A stretch of 64,000 bases of DNA from Hermatobates lingyangjiaoensis (GCA_026182355.1 JAPFBL010000582.1:266001-330000), one strand, 5' to 3'; counted from the first letter of the stretch, positions 49,770 to 60,480 are shown. The notes: a model not told the origin generated them from the sequence alone. Program-made: numbers and translations.

Positions 49770-50550
49770 TAGTTTGATATGTTGTCCTAACGGATTGTTT
49801 TATTTTTTTGAATATAATTTATTATTCTTATTAAAAAAAATGGAAAATCTGGAGTGGCCTACACTCAACTTTCCTATAAGTAAACGTAGTAATATAAAAT
49901 ATCTTGGGTATATAATATGTAATGGCCCATTCAGGCATAGTATAATTATCTAAATGAGAGATAACACCCAAACACCCACCCACCGTCAAAATCTCGAGAT
50001 CGAATTTTTTTTCGCGATCATTATACTTTACTTATAGTAAAGTAAACATGCGTATTATATTTCATTTTGCTTTTATATGTAACAACAGTATAATATATAT
50101 ATTAATCTATGTTTTTACAGATTTGAAAAGAGACAATAAGAATATTTGAAACAAACAATTACAATTATTAGTGTAATTAAGAGATTGAATAATATTTGCG
50201 TATCTGTATGGGGAGGTGTATTAGGAAAACTACAGTCATGTGAAATCTGCCTGGCCTTCGGTCTTATTACCAGGCTAATTGGGTCAATCTCAGACGAGGT
50301 CCATAAATGATTTTTAACTTAAGGTTACTAAATCGAGGCTATAAATAGGTAAACTAAATCAAATCAAGAATTAAGTATTGACTTAATTCAAGTCCATATT
50401 TGAGGGTTGATAAATAGTGAAATTCAGATATATAATATAAAAGCTATATCTTTATATTTATAAATTAAATGTTGATTAGAAAAAAATAAATTAGTTATTT
50501 TCTTAATCCAATATTTATATGATGCAATTTTTTTGAAGGTTGAGGGTCTA
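49770..50550. other. Unassigned AT-rich
   Basis: CAAAATCTCGAGATCG near 49987 is the inverse of a phrase at 37.80 kb (TCTCGAGATTTTGACGG); otherwise nothing. Confidence 0.4.
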
Positions 50551-50554
50551 ATGA

Positions 50555-50700
50555 TTTGAAACTAGTCCTTTTGACGACGTTTTTCAGCCCAATGTCATCT
50601 ATGTCATATTCAGCCCTGAAGATGACATAAATATATGTCGAAACGTCGGCAAAAGGACGAGTTTCAAATCATTAGACCTCAACCCTAAAAAAAATTACAT
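50555..50700. repeat. Foldback containing an eta-type ribozyme
   Basis: GAGGGTCTAATGATTTGAAA against TTTCAAATCATTAGACCTC brackets the core; arms of about 45 bp. Confidence 0.82.
50613..50650 (+). ncRNA. Hammerhead-like ribozyme, eta type, all elements intact
   Basis: Stem I GCC (50613-50615) with GGC (50648-50650); CTGAAGA 50616-50622; extra T 50623; GACATA-AATA-TATGTC 50624-50639 (six pairs); GAA 50640-50642; palindrome ACGT 50643-50646; C 50647. Confidence 0.75.
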
Positions 50701-50755
50701 CATATATATATAGTACCGCCGTCTTCCTGCGGGACTCTTCGCTCTTCGCTCTTCG

Positions 50756-50793
50756 CACCTCCTGATGACGACGATGGTCGAAATATCGATGTG
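50756..50793 (+). ncRNA. Hammerhead-like ribozyme, epsilon type, all elements intact
   Basis: Stem I CACCTC (50756-50761) with GATGTG (50788-50793), five of six pairs; CTGATGA 50762-50768; extra C; GAC-GATG-GTC; GAA 50780-50782; ATAT 50783-50786; C 50787. Leader to (TA)n at 50.88 kb. Confidence 0.74.
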
Positions 50794-50894
50794 AGTTATG
50801 TCTGTGTCTTTCTGTGTGTTTCCTTCGTTTTGAATTTATTTTACTTTTAAAAAAGTCCGCTGGACCGTTTCTTTTAATTATGTATATATATATA

Positions 50895-51011
50895 TAGCAG
50901 TTTGCTTCTCAACGCGAGTACTTCGCACTTCTTCCCAATGACGACGGATGTCGAAATATCGAAGTAAGTTCTGTAGTGACTTTTTGTGTTCTTTCCTATT
51001 TGTTAAAGTGT

Positions 51012-51015
<4 letters not shown>
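50895..51015 (+). ncRNA. Epsilon-type unit, substituted core
   Basis: CCAATGA in place of CTGATGA, extra C, GAC-GGAT-GTC, GAA, ATAT, C, GAAG pairing with CTTC. Confidence 0.55.
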
Positions 51016-51049
<34 letters not shown>

Positions 51050-51235
51050 GAAATTAATTGACCCCATTGAATCGATAGTTCTACAGTTATCCAGAGATAT
51101 CAACTTACAATTATATTTTTTAAAAAAAAATGTAAAAACCAGAGAAATGGCAAAATTAGTGATAAAAATTATTTTTTTTTTCATATTGGGGAGATTTCAA
51201 AAATTACTTCTCCACACAAAAAAAAAGTATAATAT
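51016..51235. other. TA tract and AT-rich sequence
   Basis: (TA)n at 51016-51045; no other feature. Confidence 0.5.
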
Positions 51236-51400
51236 GAAAACTACTAAAGCGTTTCGAACACTTGGTATTCTTCTTCAGGTTTACATCTGCTCTCTTGAAA
51301 GTCGATCTACAGAAGTGACTTAGGAAGTGTATTACTATATGGAGACGTAATTTTTGAAATTCCCTACTATGAGTAAATACCACACTATAACACATTGGAC
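51205..51400 (-). ncRNA. Zeta-like ribozyme unit (minus)
   Basis: CTGAAGA (51272-51278), extra A, GAATACCAAGTGTTC, GAA, ACGCTT (palindrome decayed from ACGCGT). Sequence on both sides resembles the 57.9-58.3 kb units. Confidence 0.55.
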
Positions 51401-52030
51401 AAGTAATGAATCAAATTAATTCCCATGATTGCTAACTCATTGTACTATTACTAAAAATTTATGAACTAAACTATAATATCGCAATTTACTATATTGTTTG
51501 GTGATGCAATACATTTTATTTGCAATTATTTGCAAGATAAATTATAAGTTAAAAAAAATACAATTTAAATCAGGCTTCTGTTTAAATAAATAGTTTTGGT
51601 TGTATATTGGTTGGATTTTTCTAATTATACATTTGATAGGTAATGCAGATATATAAGGACTGGAGCATATTTCCCACTGTTACCGGCATCTCTACAGGAT
51701 ATCATTAATTACCCGTCATTACCTTCCTCTCTGACCTTCACCTCAAGGACCTTTAAATTTCAATTATCATTATTCCCCTCCTCACCTATTTAGCAAGTCA
51801 TTTGTACATGGCTTCCCAAAAGACAAAACATTATTTATTATAGCAGTAATTTTATAATTTATTTGACTTATTAACTATTAAAGGCAATTATTTTGTAGCT
51901 CTTTTTAATTATGTTTTAGCTAAATGTATTTTAATTAGAAAAAAAAACCTACTAATGTATCTTTCGAATAATATGCAAATTATAGAAGGATTGGGATAAA
52001 TTAAGTTATTCAGATATACTATTGAATCGA
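51400..52030. other. Unassigned AT-rich
   Basis: No feature; 51.65-51.80 kb is pyrimidine-rich. Confidence 0.4.
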
Positions 52031-52034
52031 TATA

Positions 52035-52115
52035 CTTCAAATCATTCACAAAACTACACCTGTAAGCCAACGTTTCTTCTATATTTGTAGACATCTTTAG
52101 GACTACAAATACAAA
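52035..52115 (-). ncRNA. Decayed eta-type ribozyme
   Basis: Minus: CTAAAGA, extra T, GTCTACAAATATAGAA, GAA, ACGT, T, GGC. Core and stem II are both substituted. Confidence 0.45.
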
Positions 52116-52409
52116 AAAATCGTTTGATTTAAAAAAAATGAAATATGATCCGATCTTAAAATGAAAAAATGTTAATTAATTAACTTACTCAGTAACACCT
52201 GACAGGCAAATGCCAATTTTACTCATATATATATTTTTTGAAAATGTTTTACACTTTTAGATAACGTAACAGCGAAAAATGTTTTGAATGAAAGTTGATA
52301 TAAATCAGTTGTGAATATAAAGATATAATGATTCCAGTTTGATTTTATATAAAATGATTTATTTGTAATATATTATAAGGCGAATAACTTTTGCGATAAA
52401 TATTTTACA

Positions 52410-52987
52410 TACAGGGTGTCCATAAAGTCCATGTGCAGTTTAAAAAAATTATAACTTTTTTCGTATTATCGATAGAAATAATCTGTAAAAAAGATTAGAA
52501 GGAAGTAAACCTACATTTTTTAAGGTTTTATTCTAAAAATAGTTTTTAGTTTCCACAGTCCTCCATTATTAGCAATATAGAGGGTAATACGCTTTTGCAG
52601 TTTACGCAAAACATGCGCCAACTGATTTAGAACAATCCGTAAAATCTTATTAGTTATTTTAGCTTTCAAATCTTCAAATGAACAAGATTTAGATGCATAC
52701 AGATTTGTTTTCTCATACCCCTATAAGAAAAATCTAATGGAGTCAAGTCTGGCGTGAAGATGAATGAAATGGTTCACCTCTTCCGATTCATCTGTTAGGA
52801 AATTCGTGATTTAGAGTTGTTTAGAAGAGGTTACCACATGATGGAGGTTATGTGGATAAAATTTCAATAAAACTTTTAAAAATATAGATTTACTTCTTTC
52901 TAATCCTTTTTACAGATCATTTCTATCCCAGCTACAAATAAGGGTATATTGTTTTAAAACGCACACGGACTGTATGGACACCCTGTA
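52410..52987. mobile_element. Tc1/mariner-superfamily remnant with long terminal inverted repeats
   Basis: The ends are TA-flanked CAGGGTGTCCATA(A/C)AGTCC inverted repeats. Similarity between the ends extends inward for about 130 bp (AGAAAT(A/G)ATCTGTAAAAA, GATTAGAA(G/A)GAAGTAAA). The 578-bp length is too short for a full transposase gene. Confidence 0.88.
52530..52830 (-). pseudogene. Mariner-type DDE transposase C-terminus
   Basis: Minus-strand reading across one frameshift: EFPNR-stop-IGRGE, then FTPDLTPLDF, then (frame change and stop) GYEKTNLYASKSCSFEDLKA and KITNKILRIVLNQLAHVLRK, ending at TAA in the terminal repeat. PDLTPLDFFLWG is the signature around the last catalytic acidic residue of mariner/IS630-type transposases. 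The first two acidic residues and the DNA-binding domain are deleted. Two stops and a frameshift show it is long dead. Confidence 0.82.
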
Positions 52988-53360
52988 TTTTTTTCGTTTA
53001 CAAAATTTCAATCTTAGATACAAGCTAATACGTCATTCTCGTGTATGTTTATAAGACGTATTTGATAGAATTACGTTCTTTAGCAGGTATACACACGGAT
53101 AGCACAGTTTGTTGAAATAATAGTCAAAAAAGTTTTAAAAAAGTTTTTTTATACAATTTCATTTTTTCAGCTGTTTGAATTACAAGTGAAATACTTTTTC
53201 GAGATTTCTTAGTAAATATTTTCTAGAAAATTTTTAATAAAATTAAATCGACTGTTTCAGGTTGGGTGGCATTTGTTCATGTTTATATTTCGAACGGGCA
53301 TACAGACACGGTTGGACCCGTGATTTTGGTTTTTAAGGATGTCCATTGGTTTTGAAGGGG
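52988..53360. other. Unassigned AT-rich
   Basis: No feature. Confidence 0.4.
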
Positions 53361-53368
53361 AATAGTTT

Positions 53369-53455
53369 AGGTTTGTTATTACTCGAATAGTTTGTTATTT
53401 CACGAATAGTTTGTTATTACACGAATAGTTTGTTATTACACGAATAGTTTGTTAT
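53369..53455. repeat. 19-bp tandem repeat (CGAATAGTTTGTTATTACA)
   Basis: Four to five units. Confidence 0.9.
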
Positions 53456-53865
53456 TATAATTCCCTGGGGAGATGATTCCTTTGTTGTTGTACATACAAT
53501 GTTTGCTCAAGACTTGAGAGAGGTGTCGTTTCCAGAGACTGCTTTTTGTCTCCATGCCTGCATAAATAATGCGGTTGTGCTAACTCTAACGGCTTTGCGG
53601 TCACTTCTGACTCTTTCTTATCCCTTTATGCATCACTAACTATTGACCAAAAAACAAACACAGTTATTAATTTTAACAAACAATACAAGAAAATGAAATT
53701 ATTCCTGCTTTTTGTAATTTCTTTATAATGTAAAATAATCATATAAATAATAATTAATCAAAAAAAATGTAACAGTTGTTTGTAATTTTATATTTCTTTC
53801 TAGATAAAGACTCTAAACAGTTATCTAGAACAGAGACAAGAACACAGATTCAAAAGGACTTTTAT
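53456..53865. other. Unassigned; PLE-like scrap at its end
   Basis: 53800-53862 (GAACAGAGACAAGAACACAG, ATTCAAAAGGACTTT) resembles the RKETRTKVQKMFN stretch at 28.3 kb before (TA)n. Confidence 0.4.
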
Positions 53866-53884
53866 ATATATATATATATATATA

Positions 53885-54070
53885 GTTAACACATGAAAGA
53901 GAAAAAACAAATAAAGACACACACAAAAGACTCACAACGATATTTCGACAGTCGTCGTCATCGGGTAGAAGTAGTCCCTTTGAGTAGCTGAAGCTAACCA
54001 TATATATATATTACATAATATATATATATATATATATATAATATATATAATATATATATTATGTAATATA
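53885..54070. repeat. Epsilon unit (minus) and (TA)n tracts
   Basis: Minus CCGATGA, extra C, GACGACTGTC, GAA, ATAT, C; then TA-rich palindromic sequence 54000-54075. Confidence 0.55.
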
Positions 54071-54073
54071 TAT

Positions 54074-54240
54074 ATGTTTCTCCAACGTTTAGATGAAGGA
54101 AAGAAGAAGGTATTCAGAAACCTTGAAAAACTAGTGAAGAAAATGACATCAGCGAAATACGGTCAGCTGTTCAACAAAATATGCTTAAAAGAAGGACTGC
54201 TTCCAAATTTTACAAATATATATATGTATATATATATATA
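54074..54240 (+). pseudogene. PLE ORF N-terminal fragment (KLVKKMTSAKYGQLFN)
   Basis: Frame RLDEGKKKVFRNLEKLVKKM, then TSAKYGQLFNKICLKEGLLP and NFTNIYMYI into (TA)n. A clean EGLLP-to-TA junction at 54.22 kb. Confidence 0.68.
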
Positions 54241-54299
54241 TATATATATAGTTCAATATAGACAAAAGGAAAAAAGACAAAAGTTCAATCGATAAAAGA

Positions 54300-54700
54300 G
54301 GAAAATAGTGTTATATATTTATAGATATTAAAAATTGATGAAGATGATTTAAGTCAGGTATTGTTTATTTGATTGGATAGTAAATATTGGGGTCTGGAGG
54401 TAGGTTGCAAATGAACATCTGAAGATGGCATGAAGGCCATCTATCAATTGACTCTCATCAACAACAAAGGAACACATTGAGCGGAGGTATTTCTTATGTT
54501 GCAACATCCCGTCTATCTATGTGTCTTTATATCATTTTAAATCTCCTTTTAATTTGCAAATCCTAAACAAAAATAATGTTAATTATATTTATAATTCTTT
54601 TTTATGAATACAGTACGTAATAATGTTGGTTAATTTTTAAAAAATATATTTGGTTTAGTTCTTTTGCTAATCTGAATCCTTTATGTAAATAAAATTAATC
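54300..54700. other. Unassigned
   Basis: Contains GAAGATGGCATGAAGGCC; no family recognised. Confidence 0.35.
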
Positions 54701-55295
54701 ATTTGCGTCCTCTGCTTTTATCACATGGTGAGGATATAAAGAGAAAGGTTTTCTGCTGCTCACATTTATTCATCTCCCACGTGAAGAAATCTAAGATCTG
54801 AGGCCAGAGTGGGTATTGAACCCCAGATCTACCAGTCCAGAAGCCAGATCAGGTTGCCAGTTGGCTAACGATATAACAGTATGTTTGATCGGTCTTTATC
54901 GAACATGTTCTTTAGTCCTCTGCTTTTATCACATGGTGAGGATATAAAGAGAAAGGTTTTCTGCTGCTCACATTTAATCATCTTCCACGTGAAGAAATCT
55001 AAGATCTGAGGCCAGAGTGGGTAATGAACCCAAGATCTACCAGTCCAGAAGCCAGATCAGGTCGCCAGTTGGCTAACGATATAACAGTATGTTTGATCGG
55101 TCTTTATCGAACATATTCTTTAGTCCTCTGCTTTTATCACATGGTGAGGATATAAAGAGAAAGGTTTTCTGCTGCTCACATTTAATCATCTCCCACGTGA
55201 AGAAATCCTACATCTGAGGCCAGAGTGGGTATTGAACCCAAGATCTACCAGTCCAGAGGTGAACACCTTGCCACTGAGCTACCCTGACTTCCTTT
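54700..55295 (-). repeat. SINE-derived tandem, three units of about 207 bp
   Basis: GTCCTCTGCTTTTATCACAT begins at 54708, 54914 and 55122. Each unit contains the SINE head in minus sense (TATTGAACCC, GATCTACCAGTCCAG), and only the last keeps the proper end GAGCTACCCTGACTTCC. Head-to-tail amplification of a chimeric unit. Confidence 0.85.
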
Positions 55296-55314
55296 TTTGC
55301 CTTATAAATGATGG

Positions 55315-55705
55315 TCTAGACCCCAAACCCTTACCAGTGGGAACAGGCTTTGAACCCAGCTGATTTGACTGTACAACTGGTACTTGCCTAGTAGAGGCTC
55401 GGCGCTGAATGGGAGCTCAGAGTGGGGACGATTAAATACCACCTCTTCGAGCCCTTATATGTTCAGGTCGCATAGCTAGCACAGACCAGGTGGAGTTTAG
55501 TCAATGAGAGGTTTTAATCTCACTTTATTAACAAAACTCCTTACAATGACGCCCTGATGGGGTCTGATTAACTACTAGTAGCAAGCCCTGGGGTAACGGG
55601 TTTTGCCCTCTTCGGAGAGGAACGACAGAATTCAAAGGAATCCTCTGGTAGTCCTTAAATTTTAAAGCATGTAGGTTAGCCACCACAATTAATGGTGTTT
55701 ATCAA
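55315..55705. repeat. Dispersed repeat E, single-unit copy
   Basis: CCCAAACCCTTACCAGTGGG, then CTGGTACTTGCCTAGTAGAG and GGTCTGATTAACTACTAGTA. It has one diverged hairpin unit (55505-55560) where the 45.6-kb copy has nine. Confidence 0.8.
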
Positions 55706-55719
55706 GCATGTTTCCTAGT

Positions 55720-56290
55720 TGTCTGCTTTCATCACAGGTCAGGAGGAGAAGGCTATTCTTTACGAGGCCCATACTCGTTGTCAACTGGATGGTGAAGACA
55801 CCAAGAGAATAAGGTGGTTTCTTCAGAATAAGGTGGTCTTCCTTACATACTGGTTCAGGTGGTCACCGGTCATGGTGACTTTTTGGGATACCTTTACCGG
55901 TTCAGGAGGGCTGACCTGCCCATGCGGGGAGCTCCGGAGACCATTTCACATGTACTGGAGGCATGCGATCTGTATGCTGGGCTTAGGTTTCAATTGGAAG
56001 TTAAGACAGGTCATTTTGTCGCTCAGTTGTATCGTCAGGCATTCAGGGGCAGGTTCGCTGCGGCCTTCAAAAAATTTGTATATCACATTGGAAGGATGAA
56101 GAATGCTCGGTTCTCTGCTCTGAGTCCTCATGACTCTTCAGTCTCAGCCCCTATGGATCTCTTTTTCTTGTTTTTAGTTTGGTTTTATGTTGTTTGATAT
56201 CTGTCGTGGATGCCCGCCTCCGCGAGGTCCACCTTGAGCACTCCGGGGATTGCTGGGGGAGTGGGCTTTTCTGTCGCTTCGCTTACTTTC
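55720..56290 (+). pseudogene. Non-LTR retrotransposon 3' end (zinc-binding tail), frameshifted
   Basis: Less AT-rich than its surroundings. The frame from 55859 reads MVTGHGDFLGYLYRFRRADL, then APETISHVLEACDLY and LYRQAFRGRFAAAFKKFVYH. The alternative frame supplies CPCG at the expected position (55918-55929), so a small indel split a C.CG..ET..HVL..C motif. TGHG.F..YL..F..A is the post-RNase H signature of non-LTR elements. It is a different family from the 4.0- and 42.1-kb copies. Upstream RNase H is not recognisable. Confidence 0.75.
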
Positions 56291-56459
56291 CGCGATGTGG
56301 CTAAAAAGCACCACGTAAAAAACATCGACCTGTTCTGATTTGTTCCATATAATGGTCGGAAGGCTAAATGGTATATGGTAATAAATCAAAACAGGTCTAC
56401 CTTACATATTCGGGTACTTCCTAGGCTTTGTCTATCTAATTATCTGTATCCTCATAATA

Positions 56460-56472
56460 TAAAAATATACAT

Positions 56473-56516
<44 letters not shown>
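56460..56516. repeat. (TA)n microsatellite
   Basis: Borders the next foldback. Confidence 0.9.
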
Positions 56517-56517
<1 letters not shown>

Positions 56518-56745
56518 CAATGATCAAACCACAATAAGAAATGGGAAAACAAGACTAAGATCTTTCAACCGTAACAAGCGGTCTTCGTCAGAATCAAAAA
56601 CCCAACTACCCCAACTCAGTTAGGTTTTTGACTCTGACGAAGACCGCTTGTTACGGTTGAAAGATCTTAGTCTTGTTTTCCCATTTCTTATTGTGGTATG
56701 ATCATTGATTGTTATTTCACGTGTTTATGTGAAATCTTTTTATAT
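56517..56745. repeat. Foldback of family alpha with intact plus ribozyme
   Basis: Minus copy 56518-56605, plus copy 56615-56740, centred at CCCAACTACCCCAACTCAG. Plus ribozyme 56630-56673: GACT, CTGACGA, GACCG..CGGTT, GAA, AGATCT, T, AGTC. Confidence 0.85.
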
Positions 56746-56889
56746 ATATAGTATATATAATGTAATATATATAAAAATATATGTGTGAAAATTTTAAGAT
56801 GACAGATGAATAGAATGAACCCAGTAATATGAATCACTTATATCTAATCTAATATGGTTTCTAGTAAATATATTTCTTAATATTAGCAC

Positions 56890-57115
56890 TATAATAGACC
56901 GTCTTACCTCGTATACTGCTGCTGTAGCTCTGGGACCGGTTTCGGGTATCAACCACCATCAAAAAACTTATCAAGGAGTCGTATTTCCTGTTATATAACC
57001 TATCTGACAGGAAATACGATTCCTTTTTGAAGATGGGTAACGCCCGAAACCGGTCAGAGAGCTACAGCAACAGTATACGAGCTAAGACGGTATATTATAG
57101 TTCTAATATTAATAA
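56890..57115. repeat. Foldback of family iota
   Basis: Minus arm 56893-56995 (stem II decayed) and plus arm 57000-57110 (TTGAAGA 57027-57033, extra T, GGG..CCC, GAA, ACCGGT, C). Same family as 2.65-2.87 kb. Confidence 0.78.
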
Positions 57116-57675
57116 TACTAACCTGGTAATAATAAAATGCATAAATTGAACATATTTCTAGTAAACATGTTTCTAGTGAACATCTGTACCACATTTCTTT
57201 GACTAAGACAGAACGGGAGGCAAAGATTAGAAAGTAAGACTAAAAGAGAGAGTTTCTTTAGTTATTGAGTTATTTGGCGAGACGGTGTTTGGTTTAGCCG
57301 TCACCCTGTGATTGAGAGTATTGGCTGATGTTGTCATATCAGCTGAGTCATTTGCCCAAGGAAAGCCTCTCTCTGTTATATCATAGCCTTGATGACCTTG
57401 TTCCTTCAAAACAGGATTCTTGCTTCATTTCCACCTTATAAATAATCTTAAAAATCTTTTACAGCTAGCGTTGATTTCAATCGGTAATAAATATTCTTTG
57501 CTTGGTCTAGTTTTTTTTTTTTGTTCAACACCCACGTAAACGGTTTTTCAGCCTTCAGTCCTATTCTAGGAACGGAAACTGCCAATCATATGTACATTGG
57601 CACCATTCTATTTATGCAAGAGACACAATTCTTGGTTTACCCTACATTATAACTACCTTGAATTATAGGTGTAAT
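57116..57675. other. Unassigned
   Basis: No recognised feature; the 60-codon minus frame at 57227 is without motifs. Confidence 0.4.
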
Positions 57676-57680
57676 TATCA

Positions 57681-57870
57681 GGGCCAGGTTAGCTCAGTGG
57701 CAACGTACTCGCCTCTGAACTAGTAGGTCTGGGGTTCGATACCCACCTGGCTCTCGAATTATTCACTTGACAGATGAATAAACCTAAGAATGTCGTTACT
57801 CGGAGAGGATGATAACCAGTCGATTCCGAGCCTATACGATGTCAGGTACTCGTTAAAGATCTTTATTCTT
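57681..57870 (+). mobile_element. tRNA-derived SINE, clear promoter boxes
   Basis: GGGCCAGG at 57681; box A TTAGCTCAGTGG 57689-57700; box B GGTTCGATACC 57733-57743; body AATTATTCACTTGACAGATG through TCAGGTACTCGTTAAAGAT. The tail is replaced by the adjoining tandem. Confidence 0.85.
57689..57743 (+). promoter_or_regulatory. Internal RNA polymerase III promoter (boxes A and B) of the SINE
   Basis: Box A and box B are about 33 bp apart, as in tRNA genes and tRNA-derived SINEs. No acceptor-stem pairing supports a functional tRNA. Confidence 0.75.
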
Positions 57871-58330
57871 ATTGGGGGATTTCAAAAATTACGTCTCCAC
57901 ACAAGAAAAGTTTAATATAAAAATTAACAACGAGTTTCAAACACTTAGTGTCTTCTTCAGGCTTACATCTGTATTCTTAAGCCGTCGATTCCGAGCCTGT
58001 ACGATGTCAGCTACTCGTTAAAGATCTTTATTCTTATTAGAGGATTTCAAAAATTACGTCTCACACAAGAAAGGTTTAATATAAAAATTAACAACGAGTT
58101 TCAAACACTTAGTGTCTTCTTCAGGCTTACATCTGTATTCTTAAGCCGTCGATTCCGAGCCTGTACGATGTCAGCTACTCGTTAAAGATCTTTATTCTTA
58201 TTAGAGGATTTCAAAAATTACGTCTCACACAAGAAAGGTTTAATATAAAAATTAACAACGAGTTTCAAACACTTAGTGTCTTCTTCAGGTTTACATCTAT
58301 ATTCTTAAGGCGTCGGTTCCGAGGCGGTAC
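57856..58330. repeat. Composite tandem (about 164 bp x 3): SINE body plus ribozyme
   Basis: AAAGATCTTTATTCTTATT begins near 57856, 58019 and 58184. Each unit carries a minus-sense ribozyme-like core (CTGAAGA, extra A, GACACTAAGTGTTT, GAA, ACTCGT) and the SINE phrase TTAAGCCGTCGATTCCGAGC. Confidence 0.85.
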
Positions 58331-59630
58331 GATAAAGATTCCTACTCTAAATACACCGGTGATGTATACTCTGAAATTTATCGAATTTCATGAATTAGTT
58401 ACTCCAGTTTAGTTCTCTAATATACCTGTGTTATAGCACTGGTTGACGTATTCTGGTCATATAATAAAAAACAAATGAATAAATAAATGCATAATGATGA
58501 CTATGAAGAAAGAAGTACATTGGTATGGTAATCAAACATTAAATGAAAGATATGTTTGTTAAAGTCTTGCTTGAATCTATAAGACTAAATCCTTTAACAT
58601 GAATATTAAGCAGTAGCCTTTGGACTGGCTATTCATTAGAGGCATTTTTAGACAAGATGAAAGTCTTTTATTAGTGAGAATCTTGAAATAAAGATTTTAA
58701 TATTCCCTTTAGATTAGAAGGCGGAGTCAGTTGTCAAATCTAGTGACAATGAAGATTACTACGTATTGTAGCTCGTCGTAATAATCCCTTATTACGCTTG
58801 TGAAATCTCTTCTAAATTCATTCAAATTTCACTTTAAATAAATGGCTTATTTTCTTAAAAACAGCTACTAATCAAAGTCTGTGTTAAAATTTAATTAAGC
58901 TATTATAAAAGAAGAAATGATTGATCAATTAAAATAATAACCGATAATTAATAAAACATGTTTAACAAAGAAAACCTGTTCATTGCATTACTTCCTAATA
59001 TTTCCATAATTTTATTATAGACTCTAGGAGATTTTTCTAGAAGAATTGGTAATAATCAACACAGATTAGTGTTTTGTTATTGCACATTGAATATATTGTC
59101 AAAAATAACATATTATTAATTTAATATATTAATAATTAATATTGCTGAATGAAATACAAAAAAATAAAAAAATCTTTGTTTGAAACGTACAAACATGTGC
59201 AAATAAGAAAATGTATTATTATATTAGAAATATAAAATTTATCACGACTCAGTCAGTTCTTCAGGTTCAAAATTAAACTCTGAAGAACTAACAGAGTCCT
59301 TACAAATTTTATTTTGCTTCTTTTTCACATTACATAATTTTATCCCTTTTTATATATGAGCCGTTTATTTTGAAAGTGGCCTAATTCCATTTTCCAAAAT
59401 CCTAATTCCAAAAAAATTTAGCTAGCTATTTAAATAAATACATTTTTACGTTATCTTCACCTTTTGCAGCAAATTGTACAAAATTTATTTAAAATTACTA
59501 AGAATTTTTATAACAAAAATTAGTTGATAAATAAAATGACAATATTTTTAAATTTTGTAAAACGCAAACCCTTAAATATCTCGATTTTAACATAAATGGA
59601 ATTAGGCCACTTTTAAAATAAGCGGCTCAT
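58331..59630. other. AT-rich unassigned
   Basis: About 1.3 kb without gene or RNA signal. 59245-59285 has a scrap of the GACTCGGTCAGTT leader seen at 22.39 and 60.9 kb. CTAATTCCATTTTCCAAAAT and GGAATTAGGCCAC (59.38 and 59.60 kb) form a loose inverted pair. Confidence 0.45.
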
Positions 59631-59634
59631 ATGT

Positions 59635-59800
59635 ATGGTATATATATATATATATATATATATAAAGTTCAATGTAGATGAAATTGGAACTACAGACTTA
59701 AAGTCTCTAATTATTGGTTTGAACTATCTTCCGGAGAGATAGGACAGTGAACCAAGCTTACTGGTACAGAGATAGTTTGTGACCCATGCGTATGCATATT
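59635..59800 (-). repeat. Family gamma unit, decayed ribozyme (minus)
   Basis: After (TA)n: leader scrap, then CTCTCCGGAAGATAGTTCAAAC, AATAATTAGAGAC in minus sense; core and GAAA mutated. Confidence 0.5.
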
Positions 59801-59954
59801 ATATATAGTGTACTATATTTTATAAAGATCTCGAAGAAAAGAGAGTGTGTTTGTGATATTTTTTATTTCTTACTCGCAATTTACTTAATATTCTTTGTTG
59901 TAATTAGTCCTTCGAAATCGTTTTAGATTTTTAAATTATCACTATATATTATAT

Positions 59955-59958
59955 ATAG

Positions 59959-60005
<47 letters not shown>

Positions 60006-60185
60006 GATAAACGAAAAACGGTCCCGCAGGACAGATTACACTTAAAATAAACTGTGACCCACAGACAGCTACATAACAAAGGCTCGCTTTTCAATATTTC
60101 AACCGCCATAACGGTCGGAATATTGAAAAGTGAGTCTTTGTTATGTTTCTGTCTATGTGTCACAGTTTATTTTAAGTGTATATAC
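59955..60185. repeat. (TA)n and foldback of family delta
   Basis: About 24 TA units to 60003. Arms 60010-60100 and 60105-60180 meet in ATATTTCAACCGCC..GGTCGGAATAT; the ribozyme core is deleted at the centre. Confidence 0.78.
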
Positions 60186-60199
60186 TCGTATATATATAT

Positions 60200-60339
60200 A
60201 TGATATATGCATTTAAAAACTTTATGTCTGATTCCACTTGATTTAACTTCGTCGAATATTTTTCTAAATTTCGAAATCTAGTCAGACATAAAGTTTTTAA
60301 ATGCATGTATTCAAGAAGGACTGCTCCCAACTTTTACTA

Positions 60340-60380
<41 letters not shown>
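60200..60380. repeat. Foldback of PLE N-terminal block ending in (TA)n
   Basis: Minus AAAAACTTTATGTCTGATTC and plus GACATAAAGTTTTTAAATGC; plus continues to GAAGGACTGCTCCCAACTTT, then TACTAATATACATATATA. Confidence 0.72.
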
Positions 60381-60387
<7 letters not shown>

Positions 60388-60479
60388 AAACTTGAAGAAA
60401 GATATCTTTCATACAATTTTTGATAACCATACTGATGTACTTCTTTCATCAGTGTTATAATAATGAAATTATCTATTCA

Positions 60480-60480
60480 T

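Noticed and set aside
57681..57770. tRNA gene
   Set aside because: Box A and box B are present, but there is no acceptor stem and the sequence continues into the SINE body seen at ten other loci.
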